DNA of 58,959 nucleotides from Actinomycetes bacterium (GCA_023264975.1 JAHFUS010000016.1:1-58959), one strand, 5' to 3'. Counted from the first letter of the stretch, positions 27,853-36,599 are shown. Translations and numbers: made by a program. The notes: generated from the sequence alone by a model not told the origin.

Positions 27853-28800
27853 TTGGCCGTTGTCGCCCGCCTCCACTTGAGCCCGTCCGGTACCAGGGCG
27901 CACCTGGCGCTCGTGGGTTCGACGGCGTCCGGCAAGTCGGCCCTGGCCGTCGAGGTGGCCCACCGCTGCCCCGACGTGGAGCTGGTGTCGGTGGACTCCA
28001 TGCAGGTGTACCGGGGCATGGACATCGGTACGGCCAAGCCGTCGCCGGCCGAGCAGGGCGAGGTGCCCGTGCACCTTCTGGACCTGGCCGAGCCGTGCGA
28101 GGAGTACTCGGTGGCCGCGTTCCAGGCCGCCGCCCGTGCGACCGTGGCCGCCATCGAGGACCGCGGCCACCGCGCCCTGCTGGTGGGGGGCACCGGGCTG
28201 TACCTGCGGGCGGTGGTCGACGGCCTCCAGCTGCCGGCGCAGTGGCCGCAGGTGCGGGCCGAGCTGGAGGAGGAGCCGGACACTGCGGTGCTGTACCGGC
28301 GCCTGGAGGAGGCCGACCCGGCCGCCGCCGCCCGCATGGAGCCGGCCAACCGACGCCGGGTGGTGCGGGCGCTGGAGGTGGTGGTCGGCTCCGGGCGGCC
28401 GTTCTCGAGCTTCGGCCTGGGCCTCGACGTCCACCCGGCCACCCGCTTCCGCCTGGCCGGCGTGTGGCTGCCCCGCCCGGTCGTCTCCGAGCGCATCACG
28501 GTGCGCCTGCAGGCCATGGTTGCCAACGGGTTCGTCGACGAGGTCCGGGCGCTGCTGGCACGGCCCGGCGGCCTGTCCCGCACGGCCGGGCAGGCGCTCG
28601 GCTACCGGGAGGTGCTCCGCCACGTGGCCGGCGACTGCACGCTGGAGGAGGCGGTGGCAGAGGCGGTGCGGCGCACGAGGGCCTTCGCCCGGCGCCAGCG
28701 GATGTGGTTCCGCCGGGACCCTCGGGTCACCTGGTACGGGGCGAGCGAGCATCCTGTCGCCGTTCTTCCCGCCCTGCTGGGAGACTGGGAGGACCAATGA
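27853..28800 (+). CDS. miaA: tRNA dimethylallyltransferase
   Basis: About 315 residues. P-loop LVGSTASGKSALAVEVA, then ELVSVDSMQVYRGMDIGTAK with the catalytic Asp region, and LVGGTGLYLRAVVDGL; the C-terminus has QALGYREVL and RRTRAFARRQRMWFRRD as expected. MiaA transfers dimethylallyl to A37 of tRNA. The annotated start is TTG at 27853; another TTG at 27877 is equally possible, and no ATG or GTG lies in the first part. Its TGA overlaps the dapF ATG. Confidence 0.93.
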   Translation: MAVVARLHLSPSGTRAHLALVGSTASGKSALAVEVAHRCPDVELVSVDSMQVYRGMDIGTAKPSPAEQGEVPVHLLDLAEPCEEYSVAAFQAAARATVAAIEDRGHRALLVGGTGLYLRAVVDGLQLPAQWPQVRAELEEEPDTAVLYRRLEEADPAAAARMEPANRRRVVRALEVVVGSGRPFSSFGLGLDVHPATRFRLAGVWLPRPVVSERITVRLQAMVANGFVDEVRALLARPGGLSRTAGQALGYREVLRHVAGDCTLEEAVAEAVRRTRAFARRQRMWFRRDPRVTWYGASEHPVAVLPALLGDWEDQ

Positions 28801-29609
28801 CCTCGTTCACCCTCACCAAGCACCACGGTCTCGGCAACGACTTCCTCGTCCTGGTCGACCTCGACGGCGTCCACCCGGTCGACGCGCTGGTCGCGCGGGC
28901 CCTGTGCGACCGTCACCGGGGGGTGGGCGCCGACGGCGTCATCAGGGTCACCGCCGGCACCGAGGGGGCCGACGTCACCATGCAGCTGCGCAACGCCGAC
29001 GGCAGCCTGGCCGAGATGAGCGGCAACGGCATCCGCTGCCTGGCCCAGGCCGTCCACGGCGCCGGCCTGGTGGACGGGCTGAACCTCACCGTGGCCACCG
29101 CCGCCGGTGTGCGCCGGCTCACCCTGCGGGGAGGCGACGGACCGGCGGTGGTGCAGGTGAGCGTCGACATGGGCCCGGCCAGGATCGGTCCCGAGGAGCC
29201 CCAGCCCACACCGGGCCGGGGGGTGCGCCCGGTCGACATGGGCAATCCCCACCTGGTCGTGTGGGGCCCCGCCTTCACCACCGAGGACGTGCTCGGCATG
29301 GGCCCCCAGATCGAGGCCCGCACGGCGGGCGGGGTGAACGTGGAGTTCGTCACCCTCGGGCCGGCCGCCGACGAGTTGACGATGCGAGTCTGGGAACGGG
29401 GCGTGGGCGAGACCCAGGCGTGCGGCACCGGCGCCTGTGCCGCCGCCGCCGCCGCCCACGAGTGGGGCCTGGTCGGTCCCCGGGTGGTGGTGCACCAGCC
29501 GGGCGGTGACGCCGAGGTGGAGATCCGGCCGGACACGGTGATCCTCACGGGCCCCTCCGAGCTGGTGGCCCGGGTCGAGGTCGACCTCGACGAGGTGACC
29601 GCTCGATGA
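28797..29609 (+). CDS. dapF: Diaminopimelate epimerase
   Basis: 270 residues, normal length. KHHGLGNDFLVLVDLDG at the start, RHRGVGADGVI, LAEMSGNGIRCLAQAVHGAG and GVGETQACGTGACAAAAAAH follow. DapF interconverts LL- and meso-DAP with two active-site cysteines. The second (ACGTG) is present; where the first is usually found (MCGNG) there is Ser (MSGNG). meso-DAP feeds peptidoglycan and lysine. Its start overlaps miaA and its stop overlaps hflX. Confidence 0.92.
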   Translation: MTSFTLTKHHGLGNDFLVLVDLDGVHPVDALVARALCDRHRGVGADGVIRVTAGTEGADVTMQLRNADGSLAEMSGNGIRCLAQAVHGAGLVDGLNLTVATAAGVRRLTLRGGDGPAVVQVSVDMGPARIGPEEPQPTPGRGVRPVDMGNPHLVVWGPAFTTEDVLGMGPQIEARTAGGVNVEFVTLGPAADELTMRVWERGVGETQACGTGACAAAAAAHEWGLVGPRVVVHQPGGDAEVEIRPDTVILTGPSELVARVEVDLDEVTAR

Positions 29610-30865
29610 GTCTCATCGAGCGGTCGTTCCGGGAGAAGATCATCCTCGTCGGCGTGGCCCGCAACGGGGCCGAGGTCGAAGACGTGGAGGCCCACCTCGA
29701 CGAGCTGGCCCTGCTGGTCGGCACCGCCGGCGCCGACGTGGTGGGGCGGGTCGTCCAGCGCAAGGCCACCCCCGATCCCGCCACCTACATCGGCAAGGGC
29801 AAGGCCGAGGAACTGCGCGAGCTGTCGCTCGCCGTCGACTCCGACACGGTGGTGTTCGACGACGAGCTGTCGCCCGCCCAGCACCGCAACCTGGAGAAGA
29901 TCCTGGGCCGCACCGCCATCGACCGCACGGCCGTGATCCTCGACATCTTCGCCCAGAACGCCCACACCCTCGAGGGCAAGGCCCAGGTCGAGCTGGCCCT
30001 GCTCCGCTACCGCCTGCCCCGCCTCAAGGGCAAGGGCACGGCGCTCTCCCAGCAGGGCGCCGGCATCGGCACGAGGGGCCCCGGCGAGACCAAGCTCGAG
30101 GTCGACCGCCGGCGTCTGTTGAAGCGCATGGTGAAGCTCGAGGTCGAGCTCAAGGAGATGGACAAGAACCGCCGCGTCCAGCGCAGCGCCCGCACCCGCA
30201 GCCGGGCCCGCACGGTGTCGCTGGTCGGCTACACCAACGCCGGCAAGTCCACCGTGCTCAACACCCTCACCGACGCCGGCGTCCTGGTTGAGAACCGCCT
30301 GTTCGCCACCCTCGACCCCCGCACCCGGCGCCTGGAGCTGCCGGGCGGCGAGGCCGTGCTGCTGTCGGACACCGTGGGCTTCGTGCGCAAGCTGCCGCAC
30401 CAACTGGTCCAGGCGTTCAAGTCGACCCTGGAGGTCGTGCGCGAGTCGGACCTGCTGGTGCACATCGTCGACTCGTCGGCGCCCAACCCCGAGGGCCAGA
30501 TCGAGGCGGTGCGGGCCGTGCTGGACGAGCTGCACGCCGACCGGGTGCCCGAGCTGCTGGGGTTCAACAAGGCCGACGTCACCGACGAGGCCGGGCGCCT
30601 GGCTGCCAAGTACCCGGGTTCGGTGGCGCTGTCGGCCGTCACCGGCGAGGGCGTCGAGGAACTGCTCACTGCGGTCGGCGATCGGCTGCGGGCCGCCGCC
30701 TCCGTGGTCGAGCTGCTGGTGCCCTTCGACCGGGGCGACGTCGTCGCCGCCCTCCACCGCGAGGGCGAGGTCATCGACGAGGAGCACACCGAGGGCGGTA
30801 CCCGCATCCGGGTGCGGGTCGACCAGGCCGGCGCCGCCCGCTTCCCCGAGTTCCACGTCGCATGA
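29606..30865 (+). CDS. hflX: GTPase HflX
   Basis: 419 residues. The N-terminal HflX domain has ATYIGKGKAEELRELS and FDDELSPAQHRNLEKILG, a coiled-coil linker follows (KRMVKLEVELKEMDKNRRVQ), and the G domain has G1 GYTNAGKST, G3 DTVGF and G4 NKAD. HflX binds the 50S ribosome and splits stalled or hibernating 70S particles. It begins inside the dapF stop (ATGA) and is followed by a long hairpin. Confidence 0.96.
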   Translation: MSLIERSFREKIILVGVARNGAEVEDVEAHLDELALLVGTAGADVVGRVVQRKATPDPATYIGKGKAEELRELSLAVDSDTVVFDDELSPAQHRNLEKILGRTAIDRTAVILDIFAQNAHTLEGKAQVELALLRYRLPRLKGKGTALSQQGAGIGTRGPGETKLEVDRRRLLKRMVKLEVELKEMDKNRRVQRSARTRSRARTVSLVGYTNAGKSTVLNTLTDAGVLVENRLFATLDPRTRRLELPGGEAVLLSDTVGFVRKLPHQLVQAFKSTLEVVRESDLLVHIVDSSAPNPEGQIEAVRAVLDELHADRVPELLGFNKADVTDEAGRLAAKYPGSVALSAVTGEGVEELLTAVGDRLRAAASVVELLVPFDRGDVVAALHREGEVIDEEHTEGGTRIRVRVDQAGAARFPEFHVA

Positions 30866-30875
30866 CGCCCGGCTC

Positions 30876-30927
30876 CGTTCTGGTACCGGAAACCGACCGC
30901 CAGCGGTCGGTTTCCGGTACCAGAACG
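30876..30927. terminator. Perfect 25-bp hairpin after hflX
   Basis: From CGTTCTGGTACCGGAAACC (30876 on) through 30900, a 2-base CA loop, then the exact complement to 30927, giving 25 paired bases. It begins 10 bases after hflX and ends 8 bases before the dapC GTG. There is no T-run, so it may be a Rho-independent-like end without U-tract, an mRNA-processing site or a mobile repeat. Confidence 0.75.
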
Positions 30928-30935
30928 TCGGGCCG

Positions 30936-32105
30936 GTGAGCGGGCCGGCGGGCGGGACCCCGTTCGAGCCGCCCGTCTACCCGTACGAGCGGCTGATCGG
31001 GGCCAAGGAGAAGGCGGAGGCCCACCCCGGCGGCGCCGTCGACCTGTCGATCGGCACGCCCACCGATCCCGCGCCCGTCGCCGTCGCCGCCGCCCTGGCC
31101 ACGTCGGGGGCGGAGGCGGGGTACCCGTTCTCGGTGGGCAGCGCCCGGTACCGGGAGGCGGCGGCGGGATGGATGGCGCGCCGCCTGGGCGTCACCGTCG
31201 ACCCGTCCACGGTGTACGCCTGCGTGGGAACCAAGGAGTTCGTGTCCACCCTGCCGCAGTGGCTGCGGCTGCGGCGGCCCGACCTCGACACCGTCCTCCA
31301 CCCGGCCGTCTCCTACCCGAGCTACGCCATGGGGGCCACACTGGCCGGCTGCCGGTCGGTCGAGGTGCCGGTGGACGACGGGTGGCGTCTCGACCTGTCG
31401 GCCGTCGCCCCAGCCGACGTTTCCCGCGCCCTGTGCCTGTGGGTCAACAGCCCCGGCAACCCGGCCGGTCAGCTCGACGACCTGGACGCAGCGGCGGCAT
31501 GGGGACGGGCCCACGGCGTGCCCGTGTTCAGCGACGAGTGCTACGTCGAGTACACCTGGGAGGGGCCGCCCCGCACGATCCTGGCGGGCGGCGTCGACGG
31601 CGTGGTGGCCGTCCACTCGCTGTCGAAGCGGTCGAACGCGGCGGGCCTGCGGGCCGGCTTCTACACCGGCGACGCCGCCCTGGTGCGCTACCTGTCGGAG
31701 GTGCGCAAGCACGTCGGGATGCTCGTCCCCGGGCCGATCCAGGCGGCCGCCGCCGTCGCCCTCGACGACGACGTCCACGTCGACCTCCAGCGGGAGCGCT
31801 ACCGGCAGCGCCTGGGGTATTTCCGCTCGGTGCTGGCCGTCCTCGGGGTGGATGTGGCCATGCCGGGTGGTGGCTTCTACCTGTGGGCGCCGGCGCCCGA
31901 CGGCGACGCGTGGGGCTTCACCGAACGCCTGGCCGCCGAGGGGGGCTGCCTGGTGAGCCCCGGCGACCTCTACGGGGAGGCCGGCGCCGGCCACGTGCGT
32001 GTCGCCCTCGTGCGCGACCTCGATCGGCTGGCCCTGGTGGCCGAGCGCATGGGCGTCGACGTGCCCGGTCCCCGCCCGACCCCTCGGACGTCGGGGCCTG
32101 CCTAG
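30936..32105 (+). CDS. dapC: Succinyldiaminopimelate transaminase
   Basis: 389 residues, class I/II aminotransferase. VDLSIGTPTDPAP at the front, YPSYAMGATLAGCRSVEVPV, NSPGNPAGQLDDL (aspartate/arginine pocket) and the PLP-lysine motif VAVHSLSKRSNAAGLRAGFY. It resembles actinobacterial DapC, which converts N-succinyl-2-amino-6-ketopimelate using glutamate. dapD and dapE follow within 5 kb. The GTG at 30936 is directly after the hairpin. Confidence 0.88.
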   Translation: MSGPAGGTPFEPPVYPYERLIGAKEKAEAHPGGAVDLSIGTPTDPAPVAVAAALATSGAEAGYPFSVGSARYREAAAGWMARRLGVTVDPSTVYACVGTKEFVSTLPQWLRLRRPDLDTVLHPAVSYPSYAMGATLAGCRSVEVPVDDGWRLDLSAVAPADVSRALCLWVNSPGNPAGQLDDLDAAAAWGRAHGVPVFSDECYVEYTWEGPPRTILAGGVDGVVAVHSLSKRSNAAGLRAGFYTGDAALVRYLSEVRKHVGMLVPGPIQAAAAVALDDDVHVDLQRERYRQRLGYFRSVLAVLGVDVAMPGGGFYLWAPAPDGDAWGFTERLAAEGGCLVSPGDLYGEAGAGHVRVALVRDLDRLALVAERMGVDVPGPRPTPRTSGPA

Positions 32106-32115
32106 GCTCCGCGTC

Positions 32116-32949
32116 GTGCGCCTGGGACTGGAGACAGATCAGCACCGCGTGGAGTGGCCGGAGCTGGTGGAGCGGGTCCGCTTCGCCGAGGACGCAGGCT
32201 TCGACGGGGCCTGGATCTTCGACCACTTCAAGCCGCTCTACGGCGAGGGCGCAGGCCCGTGCCTGGAGGGCTGGACGCTGCTGTCCGCTCTGGGCGCGCT
32301 GACGACGCGTATCCGGCTGGGCACCCTCGTCACGGGCATCACGTACCGGCCGCCGTCGCTGTTGGCGGCCGAGGCCGTCACCGTCGACCACGTGTCGAAC
32401 GGGCGCCTCGAACTGGGCGTCGGTGCGGCGTGGAACGAGCGGGAGCACCGGGAGCTGGGCTTCGCGTTCCCGCCGGCGGCCGAGCGCATCGACCGGCTGG
32501 AGGAGGGCATCGAGGTCCTCCGCCTCCTAATGACGGGCGAGCCCGCCACCTTCAAGGGTCGCCACTACCACCTGGACGGAGCCGTGTACCGCCCCCGTCC
32601 CGTGCAGTCGCCTCACCCGCCGTTGTGGGTGGGCGGCTCCGGGGAGAAGCGCATGCTGCCGCTGGTGGGCCGGGTGGCCGACGCCTGGCACTGCTTCGCC
32701 CCGCCGGCGGACTACGCCCGCAAGTGGGCCATCGTGGCCCAGCATGCGGAGAAGGCGGGCCGGGACCCGGCGTCGATCCTGCGCTCCACCAACCTGTCGC
32801 TGTCGGAGCCGTGGGACCACGTGCGCCGCAGCGCCGACGCCCACCGCGCCAACGGCGTGGGGTACCTGGTGTGCAGCTGGCCGTCGGAGGGCAAGGGCCC
32901 GCTCGACGAGTTCGTCGAGCGGGTCATGCCGGAGCTCGTCGCCGGCTGA
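32116..32949 (+). CDS. LLM-class F420-dependent oxidoreductase
   Basis: 277 residues, luciferase-like monooxygenase TIM barrel. AGFDGAWIFDHFKPLYG, IRLGTLVTGITYRPPSLLAA, and ELGVGAAWNEREHRELGFAF are signature segments of the F420-dependent subgroup (TIGR03560-like). These enzymes use reduced F420 (or FMN) on varied substrates; the substrate cannot be told. GTG start 10 bases after dapC, so it is probably in the same transcript. Confidence 0.85.
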   Translation: MRLGLETDQHRVEWPELVERVRFAEDAGFDGAWIFDHFKPLYGEGAGPCLEGWTLLSALGALTTRIRLGTLVTGITYRPPSLLAAEAVTVDHVSNGRLELGVGAAWNEREHRELGFAFPPAAERIDRLEEGIEVLRLLMTGEPATFKGRHYHLDGAVYRPRPVQSPHPPLWVGGSGEKRMLPLVGRVADAWHCFAPPADYARKWAIVAQHAEKAGRDPASILRSTNLSLSEPWDHVRRSADAHRANGVGYLVCSWPSEGKGPLDEFVERVMPELVAG

Positions 32950-32954
32950 GGCCG

Positions 32955-33190
32955 TGGCGGCCGGCGCGGCGCCGGGAGGTGGCCCAGGCGCCCCGTGCCA
33001 GCGCGTCGTCGACCGCCTCGAACCGACCGGCCCCCGGCCGCTCGTGCCGCCCCGGGCCAGGTCGTCGAACAAGGCGGCTACCCCTGCCGCCCGGTCCGGC
33101 GTCCACCCGCGGGCTCGACGGCGATCTGGCGGGTGACCTCCCGATGGGGCGGCGGTCGTCGGCCATGTCCGGGCGGCCGGGCTCGGGCGG
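32955..33190 (-). pseudogene. Possible frameshifted methyltransferase-like fragment
   Basis: On the minus strand, successive frames read REVTRQIAVEPAG (about 33160-33120), RGWTPDRAAGVAALFDDLAR (about 33120-33055) and RFEAVDDALARGAWATSRRR (about 33025-32965). Put together they resemble the N-terminal lead-in of some actinobacterial class I methyltransferases, but no SAM motif is present and at least one frameshift is needed. I place this from memory, so it is weak. Confidence 0.25.
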
Positions 33191-33230
33191 CACGACGCCG
33201 GGAAGGGGAGCGCAGTATCGATGGGACCCT

Positions 33231-34157
33231 TCAGCGGGGGCGGAACTGGTCGCGCAGGCGGCCGAGGCGGTCGGTGAGGGTGCCGTCGCCCGCGCGTGCG
33301 GCGGACGCCTCGACCGCCCGGGCGATCGCCTCGACCGCCCGGGCGATCGCCTCGACCTGTTGCGTCAGCCGGCGGATCTCGGCCTCCTGGGGCTGACCGC
33401 CGGCGGCCGCGTCGGGGTCGGCCGCCGCTTCGGACAACCGCCCGGCGATGCCGGCCAGTGCCTCCTCGATCCGGTTGAGGCGCAGGTGGACGGCGGAGTC
33501 GACCTCCGCCCGCTCGGCCGCGGCCAGGGGGGTGAGCAGGTCCTCGATCCGGCTGAGCCGGTCGTCGCCTCCTGCTCCCGCAGTGGCAAGGGCGCCGAGC
33601 CGCTCCTCGATCCGGTCCAGCCGCCCGCCCAGGCCATCGCTCGTGGCGCCGGCGGGTTGCGCAAGCGCAGCCAGCGCCGCCTCGATGCCGTCGAGTCGGG
33701 CCGCCGGCGGCTCGCGAAGCATGATGGCGCCGACCGCCTGCTCGATGCCGGCCAGTCGCGCCCAGAGCTCGCTGTCGACGGCCGACCGTTCCTCGGCCAG
33801 ACCTGCGATCGCCGCATCGATCCGATCGACGAGGGCGACGGCCACCGCACGGTCGACGGCCTCGGCGGGCGAGTCGCCCGCCGGCAGGTCGTCCGCCGGG
33901 GACTGCCCGTTCCGCGCTCCGGGGCTGACCGGCGGAGTGGGCGGGCGGGAGGCGCCTGTCATCTCGCCGATGGCGGCGACCACCCGCTCGTTGCCCTCCG
34001 TCACCGCCACCCACACGTCGTCGATGCGCCCGACGATGCTGCGGGCCGAACGCACCTCCGGACCGGCCAGGACCGACGCCGACGCGCTCGCCCGACGGCG
34101 GAGGAGCGCCTCGATGCGGTCGAGGCGGCTGACCAGGTCATCCGAGTCGTCGGCCAC
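33231..34157 (-). CDS. Repetitive coiled-coil protein of unknown function
   Basis: 308 residues. A heptad-like element recurs through its length: RLDRIEALL, RIDDVWVAV, RIDAAIAGL, RLAGIEQAV, RLDGIEAAL, RLDRIEERL, RLSRIEDLL, RLNRIEEAL. Spacing is about 30-35 residues, with a Pro-rich break at about 70-90. Near the C-terminus AIARAVEAIARAVEA is encoded by a 21-bp DNA repeat. There is no signal peptide or membrane segment. It likely forms a long coiled coil or binds another surface. It is divergent from dapD, 35 bases away. Confidence 0.75.
   Translation of the reverse strand: MADDSDDLVSRLDRIEALLRRRASASASVLAGPEVRSARSIVGRIDDVWVAVTEGNERVVAAIGEMTGASRPPTPPVSPGARNGQSPADDLPAGDSPAEAVDRAVAVALVDRIDAAIAGLAEERSAVDSELWARLAGIEQAVGAIMLREPPAARLDGIEAALAALAQPAGATSDGLGGRLDRIEERLGALATAGAGGDDRLSRIEDLLTPLAAAERAEVDSAVHLRLNRIEEALAGIAGRLSEAAADPDAAAGGQPQEAEIRRLTQQVEAIARAVEAIARAVEASAARAGDGTLTDRLGRLRDQFRPR
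33307..33357. repeat. 21-bp in-frame tandem repeat within the coiled-coil gene
   Basis: GCCTCGACCGCCCGGGCGAT + C is present at 33307-33327 and 33328-33348, with a 9-base partial third copy. Each copy encodes seven residues, one heptad of the coiled coil, so length variation would keep the phase. Confidence 0.9.
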
Positions 34158-34192
34158 GTGCCCGAGTATGGCCAGCCGGTAGCCTCGCCGCC

Positions 34193-35017
34193 ATGGCCGA
34201 CCTCCAAGCCACCATCGACGACCTCTGGGAACGACGCGCCGATCTCCGGCCCGGCGACACAGAGGCGCTGGCCGCCGTCACCGAGGCGGTCGGCCTGCTG
34301 GACAGCGGGCAGGCCCGTGTCGCCGAGGTCGATGCCGCCGGCGCCGTCACCGTCAACATCTGGCTGAAGCAGGCGATCCTGCTGCTGTTCAAGCTGTCGG
34401 CCATGGAGACCACCGAGCTCGGACCGTTCGAGTTCGCCGACAAGATCCCGCTCAAGCACGGCTACGAGGCGGCCGGCGTGCGTGTCGTGCCGGGGGCCTC
34501 GGCCCGGTGGGGGTCGTTCCTGGAGCGGGGCGTGGTGATGATGCCCAGCTACGTGAACATCGGGGCCCGGGTGGGCGCCGGCACCATGGTCGACACCTGG
34601 GCCACCGTGGGCTCGTGCGCCCAGGTGGGCGCCAACGTCCACCTGTCCGGCGGCGTCGGTATCGGCGGTGTGCTGGAGCCGCCCCAGGCGGCGCCGGTCA
34701 TCATCGGCGACGACGCCTTCATCGGCAGTCGCTGCATGATCGTGGAGGGCGCCCGGGTGGGCAACGGGGCCAAGGTGGGCGCCGGCGTGGTGCTGTCGTC
34801 GTCCATCCCGGTGATCGACGTGAACACCGGCGAGGAGCTGGGCCGCGGCGTCGTGCCGGACCGGGCCATCGCCATCCAGGGCACCCGCCGCAAGCAGTTT
34901 CCCGGCGGTGAGTTCGGACTGCCATGCGTGCTGGTCCTCAAGTTCCTCGAGGTCGGGGAGGAGCACGACAAGCTCAAGCTGGAGTCGATCCTGCGCGAGC
35001 ACGGGGTGGCCACATGA
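34193..35017 (+). CDS. dapD: Tetrahydrodipicolinate N-succinyltransferase
   Basis: 274 residues, the same length as the E. coli enzyme. NIWLKQAILLLFKLS and PLKHGYEAAGVRVVPGASAR lead into a left-handed beta helix (NIGARVGAGTMVDTWATVGS, VGANVHLSGGVGIGGVLEPP, IIGDDAFIGSRCMIVEGARV). It transfers succinyl from CoA to tetrahydrodipicolinate. dapE follows by 13 bases. Confidence 0.95.
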   Translation: MADLQATIDDLWERRADLRPGDTEALAAVTEAVGLLDSGQARVAEVDAAGAVTVNIWLKQAILLLFKLSAMETTELGPFEFADKIPLKHGYEAAGVRVVPGASARWGSFLERGVVMMPSYVNIGARVGAGTMVDTWATVGSCAQVGANVHLSGGVGIGGVLEPPQAAPVIIGDDAFIGSRCMIVEGARVGNGAKVGAGVVLSSSIPVIDVNTGEELGRGVVPDRAIAIQGTRRKQFPGGEFGLPCVLVLKFLEVGEEHDKLKLESILREHGVAT

Positions 35018-35030
35018 GTCGGGCCCGGCG

Positions 35031-36095
35031 GTGACCGACCTGCTGGCCTTCACGGCCGAGCTGGTCGACATCCCCTCGGTGAGCCACGACGAGGCGGCGA
35101 TCGCCGACCACGTGGAGGGCCTGCTGCGGGCGGTGCCCTGGCTGGAGGTGGACAGGGTCGGCCACAACGTCGTCGCCCGCACGTCGCTCGGTCGCCCGCA
35201 GCGCCTCGTGCTGGCCGGCCACACCGACACGGTCCCCGCCAACGGCAACGAGCGGGCCCGCATCGAGGGCGACGTGCTGTGGGGCCTCGGGTCGGCCGAC
35301 ATGAAGTCGGGCTGCGCCGTCATCCTGGAGCTGGCCCGCACGGTGCCCGAGCCGGCGTGCGACGTCACCTACGTGCTCTACGAGTGCGAGGAGGTCGAGG
35401 CGCGCCACAACGGGCTGCGCCGCCTGCTGGGGGAGCGCCCCGAGCTGGTGGCGGGCGACGCCGCCGTGCTGTGCGAGCCCACCGGTGCAGTGGTGGAGGC
35501 GGGCTGTCAGGGCACCCTGCGTATCGCCGTCACCATGGCGGGGGAGCGGGCCCACACCGCCCGCCCGTGGGCCGGCACCAACGCCATCCACCGGCTGGCG
35601 CCCCTGTTGGAGCTGGCCGCCGCCTATGAAGGCCGGCGCCCGGTGCTCGACGGGTGCGAGTTCGCCGAAGCGCTGTCCGCCGTGCGGGTGGACGGCGGGG
35701 TGGCGGGCAACGTGGTCCCCGACGCCGCCACCGTCCACCTCAACCACCGCTACGCCCCCGACCGTGACAGCGGCGAGGCCCTGGCCCACCTGCGCCACTA
35801 CCTGCGCCCGGCGCTCGACGAGGCGGGCGACACCGTCGAGCTGCTCGACTTCGCAGACGGCGCCGGTCCCGGCCTCGGCCACCCGCTGCTGGCCGGACTG
35901 GTGGCGGGCGCCGGCACGACACCGAGGGCCAAGCTGGGCTGGACCGACGTGGCCTTCTTCTCGGCCCGGGGCATCCCGGCCACCAACTTCGGGCCCGGCG
36001 AGCCCACCGTCGCCCACATGGCGGGGGAGCGGGTCGACCGGGCGCAGCTGGAGACGGTGTTCGCGGCGCTGGCGTCGCTGCTGGGCGGCGCCTGA
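35031..36095 (+). CDS. dapE: Succinyl-diaminopimelate desuccinylase
   Basis: 354 residues, M20 metallopeptidase family. LAGHTDTVPANG holds the first zinc ligand and its Asp, WGLGSADMKSGCAVILELA the bridging Asp, and YECEEVEARHNGLRRLL the catalytic Glu pair; the dimerisation domain has GERAHTARPWAGTNAIHRLA. It releases LL-DAP from the succinyl derivative, the substrate of DapF encoded upstream. GTG start. Confidence 0.93.
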   Translation: MTDLLAFTAELVDIPSVSHDEAAIADHVEGLLRAVPWLEVDRVGHNVVARTSLGRPQRLVLAGHTDTVPANGNERARIEGDVLWGLGSADMKSGCAVILELARTVPEPACDVTYVLYECEEVEARHNGLRRLLGERPELVAGDAAVLCEPTGAVVEAGCQGTLRIAVTMAGERAHTARPWAGTNAIHRLAPLLELAAAYEGRRPVLDGCEFAEALSAVRVDGGVAGNVVPDAATVHLNHRYAPDRDSGEALAHLRHYLRPALDEAGDTVELLDFADGAGPGLGHPLLAGLVAGAGTTPRAKLGWTDVAFFSARGIPATNFGPGEPTVAHMAGERVDRAQLETVFAALASLLGGA

Positions 36096-36185
36096 GCGGC
36101 GCGCTGGCGGCTGTGCGGGTGCGATGGGCGGAGAACGCAGGGTCGTCGGTCCGTCGGGCGGGCGCTGCGCCGGGCCGCCGTCCGC

Positions 36186-36599
36186 CTAGCGGTCGGCGCA
36201 GGCCTGCGCCGGCGCCCGATCCTCGTCGTGGGCCTCGACCTGCTCGCACTGCAGCCGGCAGCGGTGCCCGCCGCGCCCGCCGCTGAGCAACCGGCGGACC
36301 TGGGCGGCGACGTGGGCCGCCATGTGGGCGAACACGGCCCTGACCGAGTAGGTGCAGCATCCGCCGTCGGTGCTGCCCGCCACGGGCGAGAAGCGGTCCA
36401 CGTGGACCGAGATCCTGTCCTCATCGCCGATGATCACATGGAGGCTGTCGCCGTCGGTGACCTCGCGCAGGGACACCGCTCCGGGGTGCAGGATGCCGCC
36501 CAGCCGGGTGTCACGGCAGAACCTCCCGCTGGCCACGAGGCCGGCGAGAAAGCCCCGGTCGGCGATGTCGAGGTCGGCCGATGCTTCGAGTTGTTCCAC
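36186..36599 (-). CDS. Hypothetical protein, Cys-containing C-terminal half
   Basis: 137 residues from a GTG at 36599. I do not recognise it. The middle has SLREVTDGDSLHVIIGDEDR and ISVHVDRFSPVAG, which look like beta strands, followed by TDGGCCTYSVRAVFAHMAAH (an amphipathic helix) and a tail with CRLQCEQVEAHDED. The four cysteines in the second half might bind metal or be unpaired. No signal peptide. It is 43 bases downstream of OsmC on the same strand. Confidence 0.6.
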   Translation of the reverse strand: MEQLEASADLDIADRGFLAGLVASGRFCRDTRLGGILHPGAVSLREVTDGDSLHVIIGDEDRISVHVDRFSPVAGSTDGGCCTYSVRAVFAHMAAHVAAQVRRLLSGGRGGHRCRLQCEQVEAHDEDRAPAQACADR

